64,000 nucleotides of DNA from contig NZ_CP108100.1 of NCBI RefSeq assembly GCF_036195045.1, positions 5,394,001 through 5,458,000 on the forward strand, read 5' to 3'. The stretch is from Streptomyces sp. NBC_00236 (GTDB lineage Bacteria; Actinomycetota; Actinomycetes; Streptomycetales; Streptomycetaceae). The position numbers were made by a program, and so were the translations under genes. The notes beneath the pieces were generated by a model. The model made no database searches. It had not been told where the DNA came from and saw only the letters and a program-made list of their open reading frames with translations. Shown here piece by piece: positions 17,799 to 26,348 of this stretch (its first letter is position 1; each line of letters starts with the position of its first letter).

Positions 17799-18019
17799 TG
17801 CCGATCACGGTCGACATCGACGTGATGCTGGCACGGCGGAAGATGTCCGTGGGCGAGCTCGCGGACCGCGTGGGGATCACGCCGGCCAACCTGGCGGTAC
17901 TCAAGAACGGCCGCGCCAAGGCCGTACGCTTCGCGACGCTCGCCGCGCTCTGCGAGGTGCTCGAATGCCAGCCGGGCGACCTGCTGCGCTGGGAGGCCGA
18001 GGACACCACGGGCGGGTGA
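17798..18019 (+). CDS. Small XRE-type regulator (YozG-like)
   Basis: 73 aa, almost entirely one helix-turn-helix: MLARRKMSVGELADRVGITPANLAVLKNGRAKAVRF then TLAALCEVLECQPGDLLRW, the signature of the YozG/HTH_26 family. Its ATG overlaps the DUF2975 stop, so the pair is translationally coupled. It probably binds the twin palindromes upstream of the operon and so controls itself and its membrane partner. Confidence 0.88.
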   Translation: MPITVDIDVMLARRKMSVGELADRVGITPANLAVLKNGRAKAVRFATLAALCEVLECQPGDLLRWEAEDTTGG

Positions 18020-18147
18020 TGCGCCCCGGGATGGTGGGCGGGAGTGAAGGCGCCAGGGCCCGACCCGCCCGACGGCACGGCATGCGGACCGCTTCACCCG
18101 GTCGCCCGGAATGCCCCGCTGTCAGTGGTGGCGGTCACCATGGAGCC

Positions 18148-18492
18148 ATGACCCACGCGAGCCTGAACCCCGGCACGGTCTGGCGCCTTCACCACGCTGA
18201 CCAGGAGATCGCCCGGCTGAACGTGACCGGAGCGGACATGCCGTGGATGCACGCAGACATCGAAGAGCTGCCGGGCTTCGAAGAGTTCCGCCCTGTCTTC
18301 ATGGAACAGGAACGGGCTGCGGACGACGAGGACTGGGAACGGCTGGAGGACTGCTTCGAGCGGATCCGCAGCGCGCTGACCATGACGTTCCCCGACGGCA
18401 CCCCGGTCGCCGAGTTCTGGCTGCGCATCCACGGCGACGGCACCGCGGGCTGGCGCTGGTACGACGAGCCGTTCGACGAGGTGAAGTCGTGA
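18148..18492 (+). CDS. Conserved-looking protein of unknown function
   Basis: 114 aa from the ATG preceded by GGAG. It is acidic, with aromatic-rich segments (TVWRLHHADQEIARL, and a terminal FWLRIHGDGTAGWRWYDEPFDE). No signal peptide or membrane segment. I do not recognise the family. A tandem CCGTGCCC repeat begins right at its stop codon. Confidence 0.6.
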   Translation: MTHASLNPGTVWRLHHADQEIARLNVTGADMPWMHADIEELPGFEEFRPVFMEQERAADDEDWERLEDCFERIRSALTMTFPDGTPVAEFWLRIHGDGTAGWRWYDEPFDEVKS

Positions 18493-18493
18493 C

Positions 18494-18575
18494 TCCGTGC
18501 CCACGTGCCTCCGTGCCCCGTGCCCCCGTGCCCCCGTGCCCCCGTGCCCCCGTGACCCCGTGCCCCCGTGACCCG
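18494..18575. repeat. Imperfect 8-bp tandem repeat (CGTGCCCC)
   Basis: About ten copies of CGTGCCCC with a few A or T variants (CGTGACCC, CGTGCCTC) directly follow the stop codon of the preceding gene. It looks like slippage-generated sequence with no coding content. Confidence 0.75.
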
Positions 18576-18655
18576 GTCCAGTCGGCCGGGCGACCCGTGG
18601 GTCCCTCACGCGCTCGGCGCCGCGACAGGCGTCTCGGTGCCGGGCGCGTGCGCTG

Positions 18656-18847
18656 TCACAGGAGGTGGTCGGTCTTGCCGGCCTTGATGTCGCGGATCAG
18701 CTGCGGGAGTGACTCACGGCTGTCGGCGAGGTAGTGGTTCTCCTTGCCGAGGGCGGCGATGTAGCCGTTGCCGTCTGCGTCCGTTCGCAGCCTGAAGCAG
18801 TTGTTTCTCTCGCCGCAGGAAGCCTCTTCCCAACCTATCTCTGACAT
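18656..18847 (-). CDS. DUF397-type small protein, second copy
   Basis: 63 aa, the same length as the protein at 9859-10050 and alike along its length: WEEASCGERNNCFRLRTDADGNGY and LADSRESLPQLIRDIKAGKTDHLL. The ATG follows GGGATG-type sequence at the end of the eroded XRE remnant. Because its XRE partner is reduced to a C-terminal scrap, expression from a native promoter is doubtful, although the reading frame is intact. Confidence 0.7.
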   Translation of the reverse strand: MSEIGWEEASCGERNNCFRLRTDADGNGYIAALGKENHYLADSRESLPQLIRDIKAGKTDHLL

Positions 18848-18863
18848 CCCGAACGTCCTGACG

Positions 18864-18939
18864 TTTGGCCTGAGATGGCGTGGACGAAGTCTCGTGACCC
18901 GGTGGGGCCGAGCGATGTGTGCTCCAACCAGTCGAGACG
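18864..18939 (-). pseudogene. Remnant of an XRE/DUF5753 regulator (C-terminal end)
   Basis: RLDWLEHTSLGPTGSRDFVHAISG corresponds to the last residues of the intact regulator at 10063 (HLDWMEGIALSRDRSRDFIRSIAR), and it sits immediately before a DUF397 gene as expected. The remaining 250 or so residues are missing: homology stops at about 18940, where the sequence passes into a toxin-gene tail on the other strand. No stop codon is found in the expected place after the remnant. Confidence 0.72.
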
Positions 18940-18988
18940 GCGCGGAGGCGGGCGGGCCTGTGGATAAGTCCGTCGGCAACCTGGCGGG

Positions 18989-19399
18989 GTGCCCTGCACG
19001 TCGGCGAAGAACCCTGCCACGTACGCCTATCCGCAGGAGATGGGCGCCCGCTACCAGGAGCAGGTCTCCGGGGTGCGGCGTGGCAAGGAGTACGAGGTCC
19101 CGCTCAACGAGCTGAACGGCAAACCGGTCGAGTTCGACGGGTGGGACTCCGCGAAGCAGACCTTCATCGAGACGAAGTGGGGCTGTCGCGGCCCGCGGTT
19201 CTACGACGAGGCGACCGGCAACCTCACCACGCTGGCCACGAAGCGATGGGTCGACCAGGCGACCCGACAACTGGACGCGGCGCGGGGCAAGCCGGTGGTC
19301 TGGCACCTCTCCGATCCTGATGTGGCCAAGGCCGCCCAGAAGATGTTCAGGGACCGAGGCATGGACATTAAGGTGATCCATGCGCCAGAGGTGCCGTGA
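18989..19399 (+). pseudogene. Orphan Tox-REase-5-type nuclease toxin tail
   Basis: The frame reads ARYQEQVSGVRRGKEYEVPL, then KPVEFDGWDSAKQTFIETKWG and later RQLDAARGKPVVWHLSDPDVAKAAQKMF. This matches the restriction-endonuclease-fold toxin 5 domain, with the catalytic FDG aspartate and ExK motif apparently intact. There is no N-terminal delivery domain: the similarity begins just after 18990 beside the truncated XRE remnant, so this is the 3' end of a lost polymorphic-toxin gene. Its stop overlaps the GTG at 19396. Without its own promoter and leader it is probably silent. Confidence 0.7.
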
Positions 19400-19416
19400 G
19401 GCCGAAGGGGGCCGAA

Positions 19417-20148
19417 ATGCTGGATGTGGTGGTCCGCGGACTGTGGGGCGTGCGTCAGCAGAGCCCCGACCAGCTGGCCGACCGATGGCTCGTCCTGCTC
19501 CGCGCACTGGCCGCGATCGACGGCGAGACATGCGGTCACTGGTACGAGGCGGCCGAGGTCAACGTGTCTCCGCCGGCCGTCGCGCTCACCGTCCCGGCGA
19601 TCGCCGAGTACATCGACCGGCAGAACCCCGACTCCGACGCGGACTACATCGGGCGGGTGGCGTCGCTGAGCGCGGCCACTGTCCTCGGCCGGCCCCGGGT
19701 GGAGACTTGGATCAACGCGGGAGGTTCGGCGAAGCGGGTTCCCGACAGCTGTCTCGTCACGTTCCGCTCGCGGGAGCTGGACGAGTCCGTGGAACTGGTG
19801 CGGCGCTCCGGGGAGGTGCTGTCCGCGATCGGTGCGAGCTGGGATGCCGACTGGGGCGACGCGTACAATGACGACGAGCACGAGGCCGTGGCGGACGCGT
19901 TCGGTCTCCGTCCCAGCGAGCCGCGCGGCGGCCGGTCCGTGTACCTGTCGTCCGGCCGTGCGGCACTCGCTCCCGAGGACCTTCCGGGGACGTACACACG
20001 CACCGTGACAGGCGGCCTGCTCATCGATCTTACGCGGGGCGGTACGGCGCAGCCGTCCGTCGAGTCGATCGTCGAGGCGAACCGGAAGCTGCGCACCGCC
20101 GGAGCCCTCGAACCGCTGCCCGCACCCTTCGACCGCGCCACCTTCTGA
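19417..20148 (+). CDS. Immunity protein, Imm52-like
   Basis: 243 aa from the ATG preceded by GAAGGGGG; an in-frame GTG at 19396 overlaps the toxin stop. It follows the Tox-REase-5 tail directly, and Imm52 is the family I know to accompany Tox-REase-5 toxins. Visible features include an N-terminal VRGLWGVR segment, WYEAAEVNVSPPAVALT, an IGASWDADWGD aromatic box at about 145-155, and a GLLIDLTRGG segment near the end. The match to Imm52 is by context and memory and should be confirmed. It retains an intact frame while the toxin is truncated. Confidence 0.72.
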   Translation: MLDVVVRGLWGVRQQSPDQLADRWLVLLRALAAIDGETCGHWYEAAEVNVSPPAVALTVPAIAEYIDRQNPDSDADYIGRVASLSAATVLGRPRVETWINAGGSAKRVPDSCLVTFRSRELDESVELVRRSGEVLSAIGASWDADWGDAYNDDEHEAVADAFGLRPSEPRGGRSVYLSSGRAALAPEDLPGTYTRTVTGGLLIDLTRGGTAQPSVESIVEANRKLRTAGALEPLPAPFDRATF

Positions 20149-20172
20149 CCCGCGCCACAACAGCCAGCCGGT

Positions 20173-20239
20173 AGTTGAGAGCGATGTGGGTGCTCCCGGG
20201 CGCTTCCGGGGCGCCAGGGCACTCACATCGCTCTCAACT
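20173..20239. terminator. Long bidirectional hairpin between convergent genes
   Basis: AGTTGAGAGCGATGTG at 20173-20188 is exactly complementary to 20224-20239. The pairing continues imperfectly inwards (GGTGCTCCC with GGGCACT). It lies 25 bp after the immunity gene and 38 bp before the end of the minus-strand gene. 16 perfect base pairs is unusually long and less GC-rich than typical local terminators. Confidence 0.65.
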
Positions 20240-20276
20240 CCGGGCCGCCGCAGGGGAGCTGGCCGACGCCGACGGC

Positions 20277-20642
20277 TCAGGTGGGCTCCCTGCGGCCCGG
20301 GGGGAATTCGTTGCCGTCGAGGTCGGAGACCGTCGCGAACCAGGACGTGGCCCAGACGGTGAGACAGCCGGGCTCGTGGATCGTCTCGAACGGGTGGTCA
20401 TTCCACGTCCCGTACGAAGTGACGTACGCGGCTTCCCCGGGCTTCAGCCAGTAGTCCTGCCCGAACGGCTCGAGCCACAGTTGCAGAAGCTCCTTGCCGT
20501 CGTTCTGCACCAGGAGCGGCACCGGGTTCCCCAGCTGCCGGATCGCCTCGAAGCCGAAGTCCCCGGCCTCGGGCATGTTCGTCCTCAGCGGATCGATGAT
20601 CCGGTCGATGTCCGCCCGCTGCACCGAGTCCTGTTCGTCCAC
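20277..20642 (-). CDS. Uncharacterised small protein
   Basis: About 121 aa from a GTG (VDEQDSVQRAD). The frame is open further upstream but that part has unnatural composition and overlaps the region before the next gene. The protein has segments such as NPVPLLVQNDGKELLQLWLEPFGQDYWL and WNDHPFETIHEPGCLTVWATSWFATV, consistent with a beta-rich domain of a type I associate with immunity or SMI1-like neighbours, but I do not recognise the family. The start is uncertain. Confidence 0.55.
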   Translation of the reverse strand: MDEQDSVQRADIDRIIDPLRTNMPEAGDFGFEAIRQLGNPVPLLVQNDGKELLQLWLEPFGQDYWLKPGEAAYVTSYGTWNDHPFETIHEPGCLTVWATSWFATVSDLDGNEFPPGRREPT

Positions 20643-20720
20643 GTGGCCGAGGGTGCCATGGCTCCATGCCCCGTGGAGCCGCGGGCCGACGATGTCAGTG
20701 CCTGGTGATAGGAAGCCGGG

Positions 20721-21470
20721 ATGCCACGGACACCCGCATTCGAAGACCTGCCGGCCCTGGTCGAGGACCGTTCCACTGCCCTGCGTGACTCGGTCGCGAG
20801 CTCGGCCGACCTGGAAGTCCGCGTCCCCGGCTGCCCCGACTGGTCGCTCCGCGACCTCGTCGAGCACCTCACCGAGGTGCAGCGCTTCTGGGCGGCGGCG
20901 GTAGCGGCAGGCCCGAGCGAGAAACCCCCGGCACCGGCACCGGCCGATGACACGTTGTCGGCCGACCTGCTGGAGCGATCGGCCGCGGCTACCCGAGAGC
21001 TGGTTGCCGCCCTTCGAGCCGCAGGTCCGGAAACGGGCTGCTGGGCCTGGTGGGGAGGCTCCGACGTACCGATGACCAGCGGTGCCGTGGCCCGCCATCA
21101 GGTCCAGGAGGCCGCTGTCCACGCCTTCGACGCCCAGCTGGCCACCGGAACTCCCCAACCCGTGCCTACCGTTGTGGCAATCGACGGCATTGCCGAGTTC
21201 ATCGGGATCAGCCACGGCACTGCCGGCCCCTGGCCGCACGAGCCGGCCCGGATCGGCCTGCACGCCGCCGAAGGCGAGTCGTGGGTGCTCGACCTGGCAG
21301 CGTCCGGATCACACGTCCTCGGCGGCAGGCCCGCGACAGCCACCGGCCTGTACGGATCGGCAAGCGACCTGCTGCTCACGCTCCATGGCCGCCTCTCCCC
21401 GGACAGCCTGCGGATCCAGGGCGACCGCGCCGTCGTGGAGAGCCTCCTGAACTGGCCCGACCTGGGCTGA
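20721..21470 (+). CDS. Mycothiol-dependent maleylpyruvate isomerase-family protein
   Basis: 249 aa. LVEDRSTALRDSVASS then VPGCPDWSLRDLVEHLTEVQRFW is the mycothiol-dependent DinB N-terminal domain (metal ligand His in LVEHL), and ARHQVQEAAVHAFDAQLATG supplies the second metal box with the RHxxExxxH-like pattern. The C-terminal part (about 165-249) is the SCP-2-like domain seen in this family. Actual substrate is unknown; such proteins act as mycothiol-dependent transferases or isomerases. Confidence 0.88.
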   Translation: MPRTPAFEDLPALVEDRSTALRDSVASSADLEVRVPGCPDWSLRDLVEHLTEVQRFWAAAVAAGPSEKPPAPAPADDTLSADLLERSAAATRELVAALRAAGPETGCWAWWGGSDVPMTSGAVARHQVQEAAVHAFDAQLATGTPQPVPTVVAIDGIAEFIGISHGTAGPWPHEPARIGLHAAEGESWVLDLAASGSHVLGGRPATATGLYGSASDLLLTLHGRLSPDSLRIQGDRAVVESLLNWPDLG

Positions 21471-21571
21471 CCTCCCGGCCGAGGCGGCGCCCTCAGGCGG
21501 TTCTGCTGTTCCGGCGACGCCCGGGGCGGCGACGCGCCGCCACCGCCCCGGGCATACCGCGCATCGGAGGG

Positions 21572-21997
21572 TCAGGCCCAGGCCGTCCCCAGATTCAGCT
21601 TCTCGATGCCGGTGATGTTCTGTACGTCGCTGTCGTAGTCGAACTCCTTGTAGGCGGCGCCCCCGAAGTGCGGGCAGGCCATCGCGGAGCCCTCGAGCTC
21701 GGTTCCCGAGGTGGTCCGGAAGGTGACCCACCAGATCACGCAGCCGCCGTCCGGGGCTCCCCAGCCCCCGCCCGGAAGGAGGTCCTCGAGCCAGCCCGTC
21801 ACCCGGGCCTGTCCGTTCTCCACGCAGACCGTGATCTCGCCCTTGCCATACGTGTGGGTCTGGCTGTCGGTGACGCACTCGGGCGCCGCCTGGCCGGTCC
21901 CGGAGGCGATCGGCGCGGCCGAGGCGGCCGGCACCGCGAGCAGGGCCGTAGCTCCCAGCACTCCGGCAACGGCTGCGGCGCGTATGAATCCACTCAT
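21572..21997 (-). CDS. Secreted protein of unknown function
   Basis: 141 aa with a Sec signal peptide (basic MSGFIR, hydrophobic core, cleavage near ASAAP at about 28). The mature domain holds four cysteines (PECVTDSQ, ITVCVEN, DGGCVIWW, MACPHFGG) and resembles in size and pattern the secreted protein at 12016, although I see no confident alignment. It was probably exported to the cell surface or medium. No recognised family. Confidence 0.7.
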   Translation of the reverse strand: MSGFIRAAAVAGVLGATALLAVPAASAAPIASGTGQAAPECVTDSQTHTYGKGEITVCVENGQARVTGWLEDLLPGGGWGAPDGGCVIWWVTFRTTSGTELEGSAMACPHFGGAAYKEFDYDSDVQNITGIEKLNLGTAWA

Positions 21998-22375
21998 GTC
22001 GGTGTTCTCCCCTGTGGACAGATGATTGGGCTCGTGAATGGTGTGCCGGTGTTTCAGCCGCCCGGTCAGCGATATCCCGACCGGCGAGCGTGCAAAGCCC
22101 TCGACTTCGACCGTGCGGAATCCGTCGGGTGCGCCTCATCTCCCCGTGCGACGCATTGTTGGGGCGTCGGCCCGTGGCATCGAACCGGCCTGCCACCGCG
22201 ATCACCGTACAAGGTTCATTCAGACCCGCAGAAGATTGAAAAGAGCCCCGACTGACCGAACGTGCACTTTTCAATGGGGGGCCGGCGTGCATGCGGGGGA
22301 CTCGTGTGTCAGTGGCCTGGTGCATGATCGAGGCGTTCGGCGACAACGCCATCACGCAGTCGGGACGGGAGCCTT
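21998..22375. other. Intergenic region with a spaced inverted repeat
   Basis: 378 bp between divergent genes. ATTGAAAAG at 22235-22243 is complementary to CTTTTCAAT at 22267-22275, a 9-bp inverted repeat with a 23-nt loop that is AT-rich against its surroundings. It may be an operator or an RNA hairpin. Nothing else is recognisable here. Confidence 0.4.
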
Positions 22376-22966
22376 GTGACTGGGATCGAGCAGGAGAAGC
22401 AACCGGTCTCGGACGGTTTGTCGATCATGCGCACGCTGGAGCGGGTTCTCGGCCACGGAAACTCCGAGAAGGCTCCGCAGTGGACAGGGCTCGGCTTTCC
22501 CGTGATCGACCGGGGCGCGTATGCGATCTTTCCGCTCGCGGTGGCCCGGGTGCATGAGGGGAGTGATTCAGGAACGGCGGAGCGTCTTTCGGACATGAAG
22601 CACAGACTGCGGCGCAGTTGCGTCCATTTCTTCGGAGGCGACGATTTCCATGCGGAGATGGAGCTCGATGCCGAGGACGGATACGGCCGCAAGCTCGTTG
22701 ATGCCGGAGCCGTCGATTCCGGACCGCCCTGGCGGTGTGTGTGGTGTATCCAGCGCTTTGCCATGGTGCTCGCGCACTCGGTCGATCAGCAACGCGTATG
22801 GGAAACCCTGGCTCTCCATGTCGTCCCGAAGGACTGGGTCCGGTACCGCCCGATCAACTCGGGTACAAAGCGCGAAGCATCACGCCACCGACGCATCCTC
22901 AAGGAGCGGGACGCCGCCGATGTGGTCTGGTCGTGGCCGCTTCCGGATGAGGGCCCTCCGGCGTGA
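22376..22966 (+). CDS. Uncharacterised protein
   Basis: 196 aa from a GTG preceded by GACGGGAG. It is soluble, rich in Arg and Trp, with two cysteines in WRCVWC (about residues 120-125) and a C-terminal basic region (KREASRHRRILKERDAADVVWSW). I do not recognise a domain. Its gene is followed within 20 bp by another orphan gene in the same direction, so the two may be co-transcribed. Confidence 0.55.
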   Translation: MTGIEQEKQPVSDGLSIMRTLERVLGHGNSEKAPQWTGLGFPVIDRGAYAIFPLAVARVHEGSDSGTAERLSDMKHRLRRSCVHFFGGDDFHAEMELDAEDGYGRKLVDAGAVDSGPPWRCVWCIQRFAMVLAHSVDQQRVWETLALHVVPKDWVRYRPINSGTKREASRHRRILKERDAADVVWSWPLPDEGPPA

Positions 22967-22984
22967 AGGGGAGCCGCGCATGCG

Positions 22985-24256
22985 ATGTTCAGGAACGAAA
23001 CCCCGACCGGCACACCACAGAGGATGACCATGAGGCCACTGACCTTCAGCGACGACAAGGGCAACGAGCAGAAGTGGCTCCCGGGCGGCCCTGGGCCCGC
23101 CCTCGCCGCGATCCGGGACTTCATGGACCAACGCCGGGGTGACGGCAGCACGTCGGTCCGCATCGAGGACGCGGAGAACGAAGAAGCGCTGGTGCTCCTG
23201 TTCGACGACGGAGCCGTGTGCCGGGTCAAGGGGACGCAGGATTCGCGGACCGAGTACCGCCTCGTCACCAACGACAGCGGCTACCGCGACCAGATCGCCA
23301 ACTTCGTCCGGGCCGGGTTCAGCGCCCTCGACCGCCACGGCCCTTGGCTGCCGGACACCGCCGCCCTCGCGCGGGCACGGCTCGAGGACGCGTTCGACGG
23401 ATCCGTCCTGCGGCGGACCCATCCGCGCGAGCTGCGGCGTCGGCTGGAGGTCCTGACCCGGGCCGACGGACGCGAGCCGGTAACGGCCGGCGAGGTCACC
23501 CACCTCGGCTTCGGCAACGGCAACGGTGACACGGTGAACGCCTGGCTGGCAGCCGACGGCCGAGCCCTGGTGGTGACGTTCGACCGCACCAGCGCGCTGA
23601 ACCCGCTCGACGATGCCGGCGCGCACGCTGCGGCGCTGTACGACGGCGTACCGGCGGACCTCCTTGCCCTGGTGAGGGACGTGCCCGAAACGGACACCAC
23701 GCTCAATGTCCCGCATCCTGACGGCGGCACCCTGGTGGCCGCCACCGGCGTCTTCCACTTCTCCGGCCCCTGCGCCATGGCGGACGGCCTGGTGACCCGC
23801 CTGCAGGAGGCCGGGTTGGGCATCGAGGACACGGGGGTCGGCCGACTGCTGGACGGGTTCCTGGTGATGACGGACTTCGCTCCCGCCGCGGTCGCGGAGG
23901 CGGCGGAGTGGTGGAGCGCCGAGGATGTCGCGAGAGGGTTCGCCGCGACTACCGCGACTACCGCGACTCCCGCGCCGGGACAGGGGCAGTCCGTGACCGC
24001 GCCTCTCGACCGGGATTCCGTGGACCGCTTCTGCGCGATCTGGGCCGACTCCGGGTACAACGACCGCTGGGATGTGCACTACGTCCTGTTCGACGGCTGC
24101 ACCCTTGAGGAGACGAGTGAGGACCGGGGCGAACTCCTGGAACTGATCCGGACGTTGGGGCTCGTCCGCGTCGACACTCCTCCGGGAGCCGCCGACGGCG
24201 AGGTGTGGGTCCGCACGGATCCCCGCATCGACTCCGAACTGGGCAACTGGGCGTAA
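22985..24256 (+). CDS. Large uncharacterised protein
   Basis: 423 aa from the ATG at 22985; ATGs at 23024 and 23030 are alternative starts. A beta-rich N-terminal domain (LTFSDDKGNEQKWLPGG, EALVLLFDDGAVCRV) is followed by an Ala-rich helical centre and, after an ATTATTATPAPGQ linker (about 320-335), a C-terminal domain of about 85 residues. No membrane segment or signal peptide. It is possibly a lineage-specific Streptomyces protein; I cannot assign a function. Confidence 0.58.
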   Translation: MFRNETPTGTPQRMTMRPLTFSDDKGNEQKWLPGGPGPALAAIRDFMDQRRGDGSTSVRIEDAENEEALVLLFDDGAVCRVKGTQDSRTEYRLVTNDSGYRDQIANFVRAGFSALDRHGPWLPDTAALARARLEDAFDGSVLRRTHPRELRRRLEVLTRADGREPVTAGEVTHLGFGNGNGDTVNAWLAADGRALVVTFDRTSALNPLDDAGAHAAALYDGVPADLLALVRDVPETDTTLNVPHPDGGTLVAATGVFHFSGPCAMADGLVTRLQEAGLGIEDTGVGRLLDGFLVMTDFAPAAVAEAAEWWSAEDVARGFAATTATTATPAPGQGQSVTAPLDRDSVDRFCAIWADSGYNDRWDVHYVLFDGCTLEETSEDRGELLELIRTLGLVRVDTPPGAADGEVWVRTDPRIDSELGNWA

Positions 24257-24411
24257 CAGGAAGCCGAGGAGTGGCTGCGGCGAGGCCGGCCGCCCGTCCG
24301 GTAAGGCGGAGTCCGGTCATCCTGAGTACGTTGTGGTCCGCCGGATACTCCCTTCGCACGGCAAAACCGAGAGCGCTGGGGGTGCCGTGTCCGTACGATC
24401 ACCAGCGGGAC

Positions 24412-24485
<74 letters not shown>

Positions 24486-24674
24486 TCCCGGCTGTCGTCG
24501 GCACCCCGGACAGCTTGCGGAGCCGCCGGGTGCGGCAGGAGTTCGGCCTCCGTCCGAGCGCTTCGCTCGGCGGCCCGTCGGTGGACCTGTTCCCCGAGTG
24601 CGGCACGCGCTCCCGAGGGGCTGCCCGGGACCGTCGCCCGCAGCCTCCCGGGACGGGCCCGACCGTACGGCGAT

Positions 24675-24719
24675 TTGGGTCTGTGGGCCCAATACGCCCG
24701 AAGCGCCCGTCGATACCGT
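24675..24719 (+). promoter_or_regulatory. GGGCCC-type promoter of pilin-toxin 1
   Basis: TTGGGTCTGTGGGCCCAA at 24675-24692 matches the consensus 18-mer at 16 of 18 positions. The -10 box TACCGT lies at 24714-24719, 21 nt after the element, and only 6 nt separate it from the ATG at 24726. Transcription should therefore begin at or next to the start codon, giving a leaderless message. Confidence 0.75.
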
Positions 24720-24725
24720 CGACGT

Positions 24726-25522
24726 ATGTCATCCATGGGGGAGTTGCGTCGTCGAGTGCGCCGATGGTCGCGGGCTTCGGTGCCGCGTACGGGTGTGCGG
24801 TTGCCGGTGGTGCGGCGGCGGGGGGACCGGGGTCAGGGCGCGTTGGAGTACCTGGGTCTGACGCTGGTGGTCGTGGCGGTCATCGGTGCCCTGGTGGGTA
24901 CGGGGATCGGTGCTGATCTGACGGCGAAGATCGGTGTGCAGGTCTGCCGGATCGGTGGCGGCGGCAACTGTGGTGGTGACAGCGGGAGCCAGGCGCAGGG
25001 CGGTGATCAGAACGCTCCGGGGCAGGGGGATCCGGCTTCGGACAAGAATCCTGACGGTTCGCCGAAGTCGCCGGAGCAGATCGCGTACGACAAGGCGCTG
25101 AAGGATCTCCAGGACGCGCAGAAGGACGAGAAGTCCAACAGCGACAAGGCGATCGACGCGGCGAAGGAACTCGCGAAGATCCTGGCCGACGAGCTCGGGA
25201 TCACCGACGCGCTGGACTGCATCACCAAGGGCGACATGGGCGCCTGCACGGAGACGTTGATCAACGTGCTGTTGAGTCTCGTCGGCGGAGCGGTCGGGAA
25301 ACTCGCCGCGAAGTACGGGGCGCCCTGGAAGTGGAAGAAGGCCTACAAGCTCATCCAGAGCTTGAAGAAGCACGGCGGCGACCTCTACGACGGGCTCAAG
25401 GGACTCATCAAGAGCCGCGGCAAGGTCAAGGACGCCCAGAAAGCCCTCGACGACGCCGCAAAGAAACTCGACGACACCAAGAAACCCAAGAAGGACGACC
25501 CCAAACCCGACGAGAAGAAGCC
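24726..25522 (+). repeat. 797-bp inverted repeat, left copy
   Basis: This coding segment is nearly identical to the reverse complement of 42428-43224 (only isolated base differences seen, for example one near the EYLG codons). The identity stops sharply after the KKP codons in both genes. The repeats face each other across 16.9 kb. Confidence 0.88.
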
Positions 25523-26348
25523 CGACGAGCCGAAGACCTGCCCCGCCCGGCACAGCTTCCTCGCCGGTACACCGGTGCTCCTCGCCGACGGGCGGCGTGT
25601 GCCCATCGAACGCGTCCAGGTCGGCGACAGGGTCTTCGCCACCGATCCGGGCAGTGGACGCACCCGGGTGCGCAAGGTCGAGCAGGCGATCACCACCTAC
25701 GACGACAAGCACTTCACCAGGCTGACGTTCCGGACGCCGACCGGCCCGGGCGTGGTGACGGCGACGGACACCCACCCGTTCTGGGTCGTCGACCAGCGCC
25801 GCTGGACGAACGCCGGCGACCTGGTGCCGGGGGCGCGACTGCAGACCCTGGACGGCCGGACGGCCGTGGTCGCGGGGATCACCCGCTACGACCGGCGGCA
25901 GACCACCTACGACCTGACGGTCGCGGGCATCCACACGTACTACGTGGCCGTCGACTCGACCGGCCTCCTGGTCCACAACAACGACCCGGCGATCATCCCG
26001 AGGGTCGACAACGCCCGGCTCCAGCAGACGGTCGATGCCCTGTACCACGGGGTCGGCAATGCGAAGCTGGTCGGTGACGGAAGTGCGATGGCCGCGGCGA
26101 GCGCCGAGTTCAACGGAGCCGACGGGGTCGAGGGCAGGAACCACCTGAAGAGCACCGCCCAGCTCAAGGCGGCCCTCAACAACTTCCTCACCAAGGACGT
26201 CATCCGGCTCAAGGGCGGCAAGAAGGAGACCGTGGTCAGGAGCGAGAAGGACATCAAGACCGCGAAGGCGCTCATCCAGGCGATCGACGACGCCCAGATG
26301 GGCAAGTACAAGGGGTACAAGAACTACCCCGGGCTCGAGGAATGCTGA
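24726..26348 (+). CDS. Pilin-toxin 1: Flp-like N-terminus, HINT domain, C-terminal toxin
   Basis: 540 aa. The basic leader ends in GDRG then QGALEYLGL (Gly36, Glu41 at +5), the same processing motif as the Flp prepilin, with a hydrophobic helix to about residue 65 and a CRIGGGGNCGG turn. Next come a charged helical stalk (to about 265) and a HINT domain from Cys272 (CPARHSFLAGTPVLL, TDTHPFW) to VHN418, the expected self-cleavage edge. The last 122 residues form the toxin (DNARLQQTVDALYHGVGNAKLVGDG), similar to a C-terminal domain I know from RHS toxins, of unknown activity. An immunity candidate overlaps its stop. The N-terminal 266 residues equal those of the copy at 41680-43224. Confidence 0.85.
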   Translation: MSSMGELRRRVRRWSRASVPRTGVRLPVVRRRGDRGQGALEYLGLTLVVVAVIGALVGTGIGADLTAKIGVQVCRIGGGGNCGGDSGSQAQGGDQNAPGQGDPASDKNPDGSPKSPEQIAYDKALKDLQDAQKDEKSNSDKAIDAAKELAKILADELGITDALDCITKGDMGACTETLINVLLSLVGGAVGKLAAKYGAPWKWKKAYKLIQSLKKHGGDLYDGLKGLIKSRGKVKDAQKALDDAAKKLDDTKKPKKDDPKPDEKKPDEPKTCPARHSFLAGTPVLLADGRRVPIERVQVGDRVFATDPGSGRTRVRKVEQAITTYDDKHFTRLTFRTPTGPGVVTATDTHPFWVVDQRRWTNAGDLVPGARLQTLDGRTAVVAGITRYDRRQTTYDLTVAGIHTYYVAVDSTGLLVHNNDPAIIPRVDNARLQQTVDALYHGVGNAKLVGDGSAMAAASAEFNGADGVEGRNHLKSTAQLKAALNNFLTKDVIRLKGGKKETVVRSEKDIKTAKALIQAIDDAQMGKYKGYKNYPGLEEC

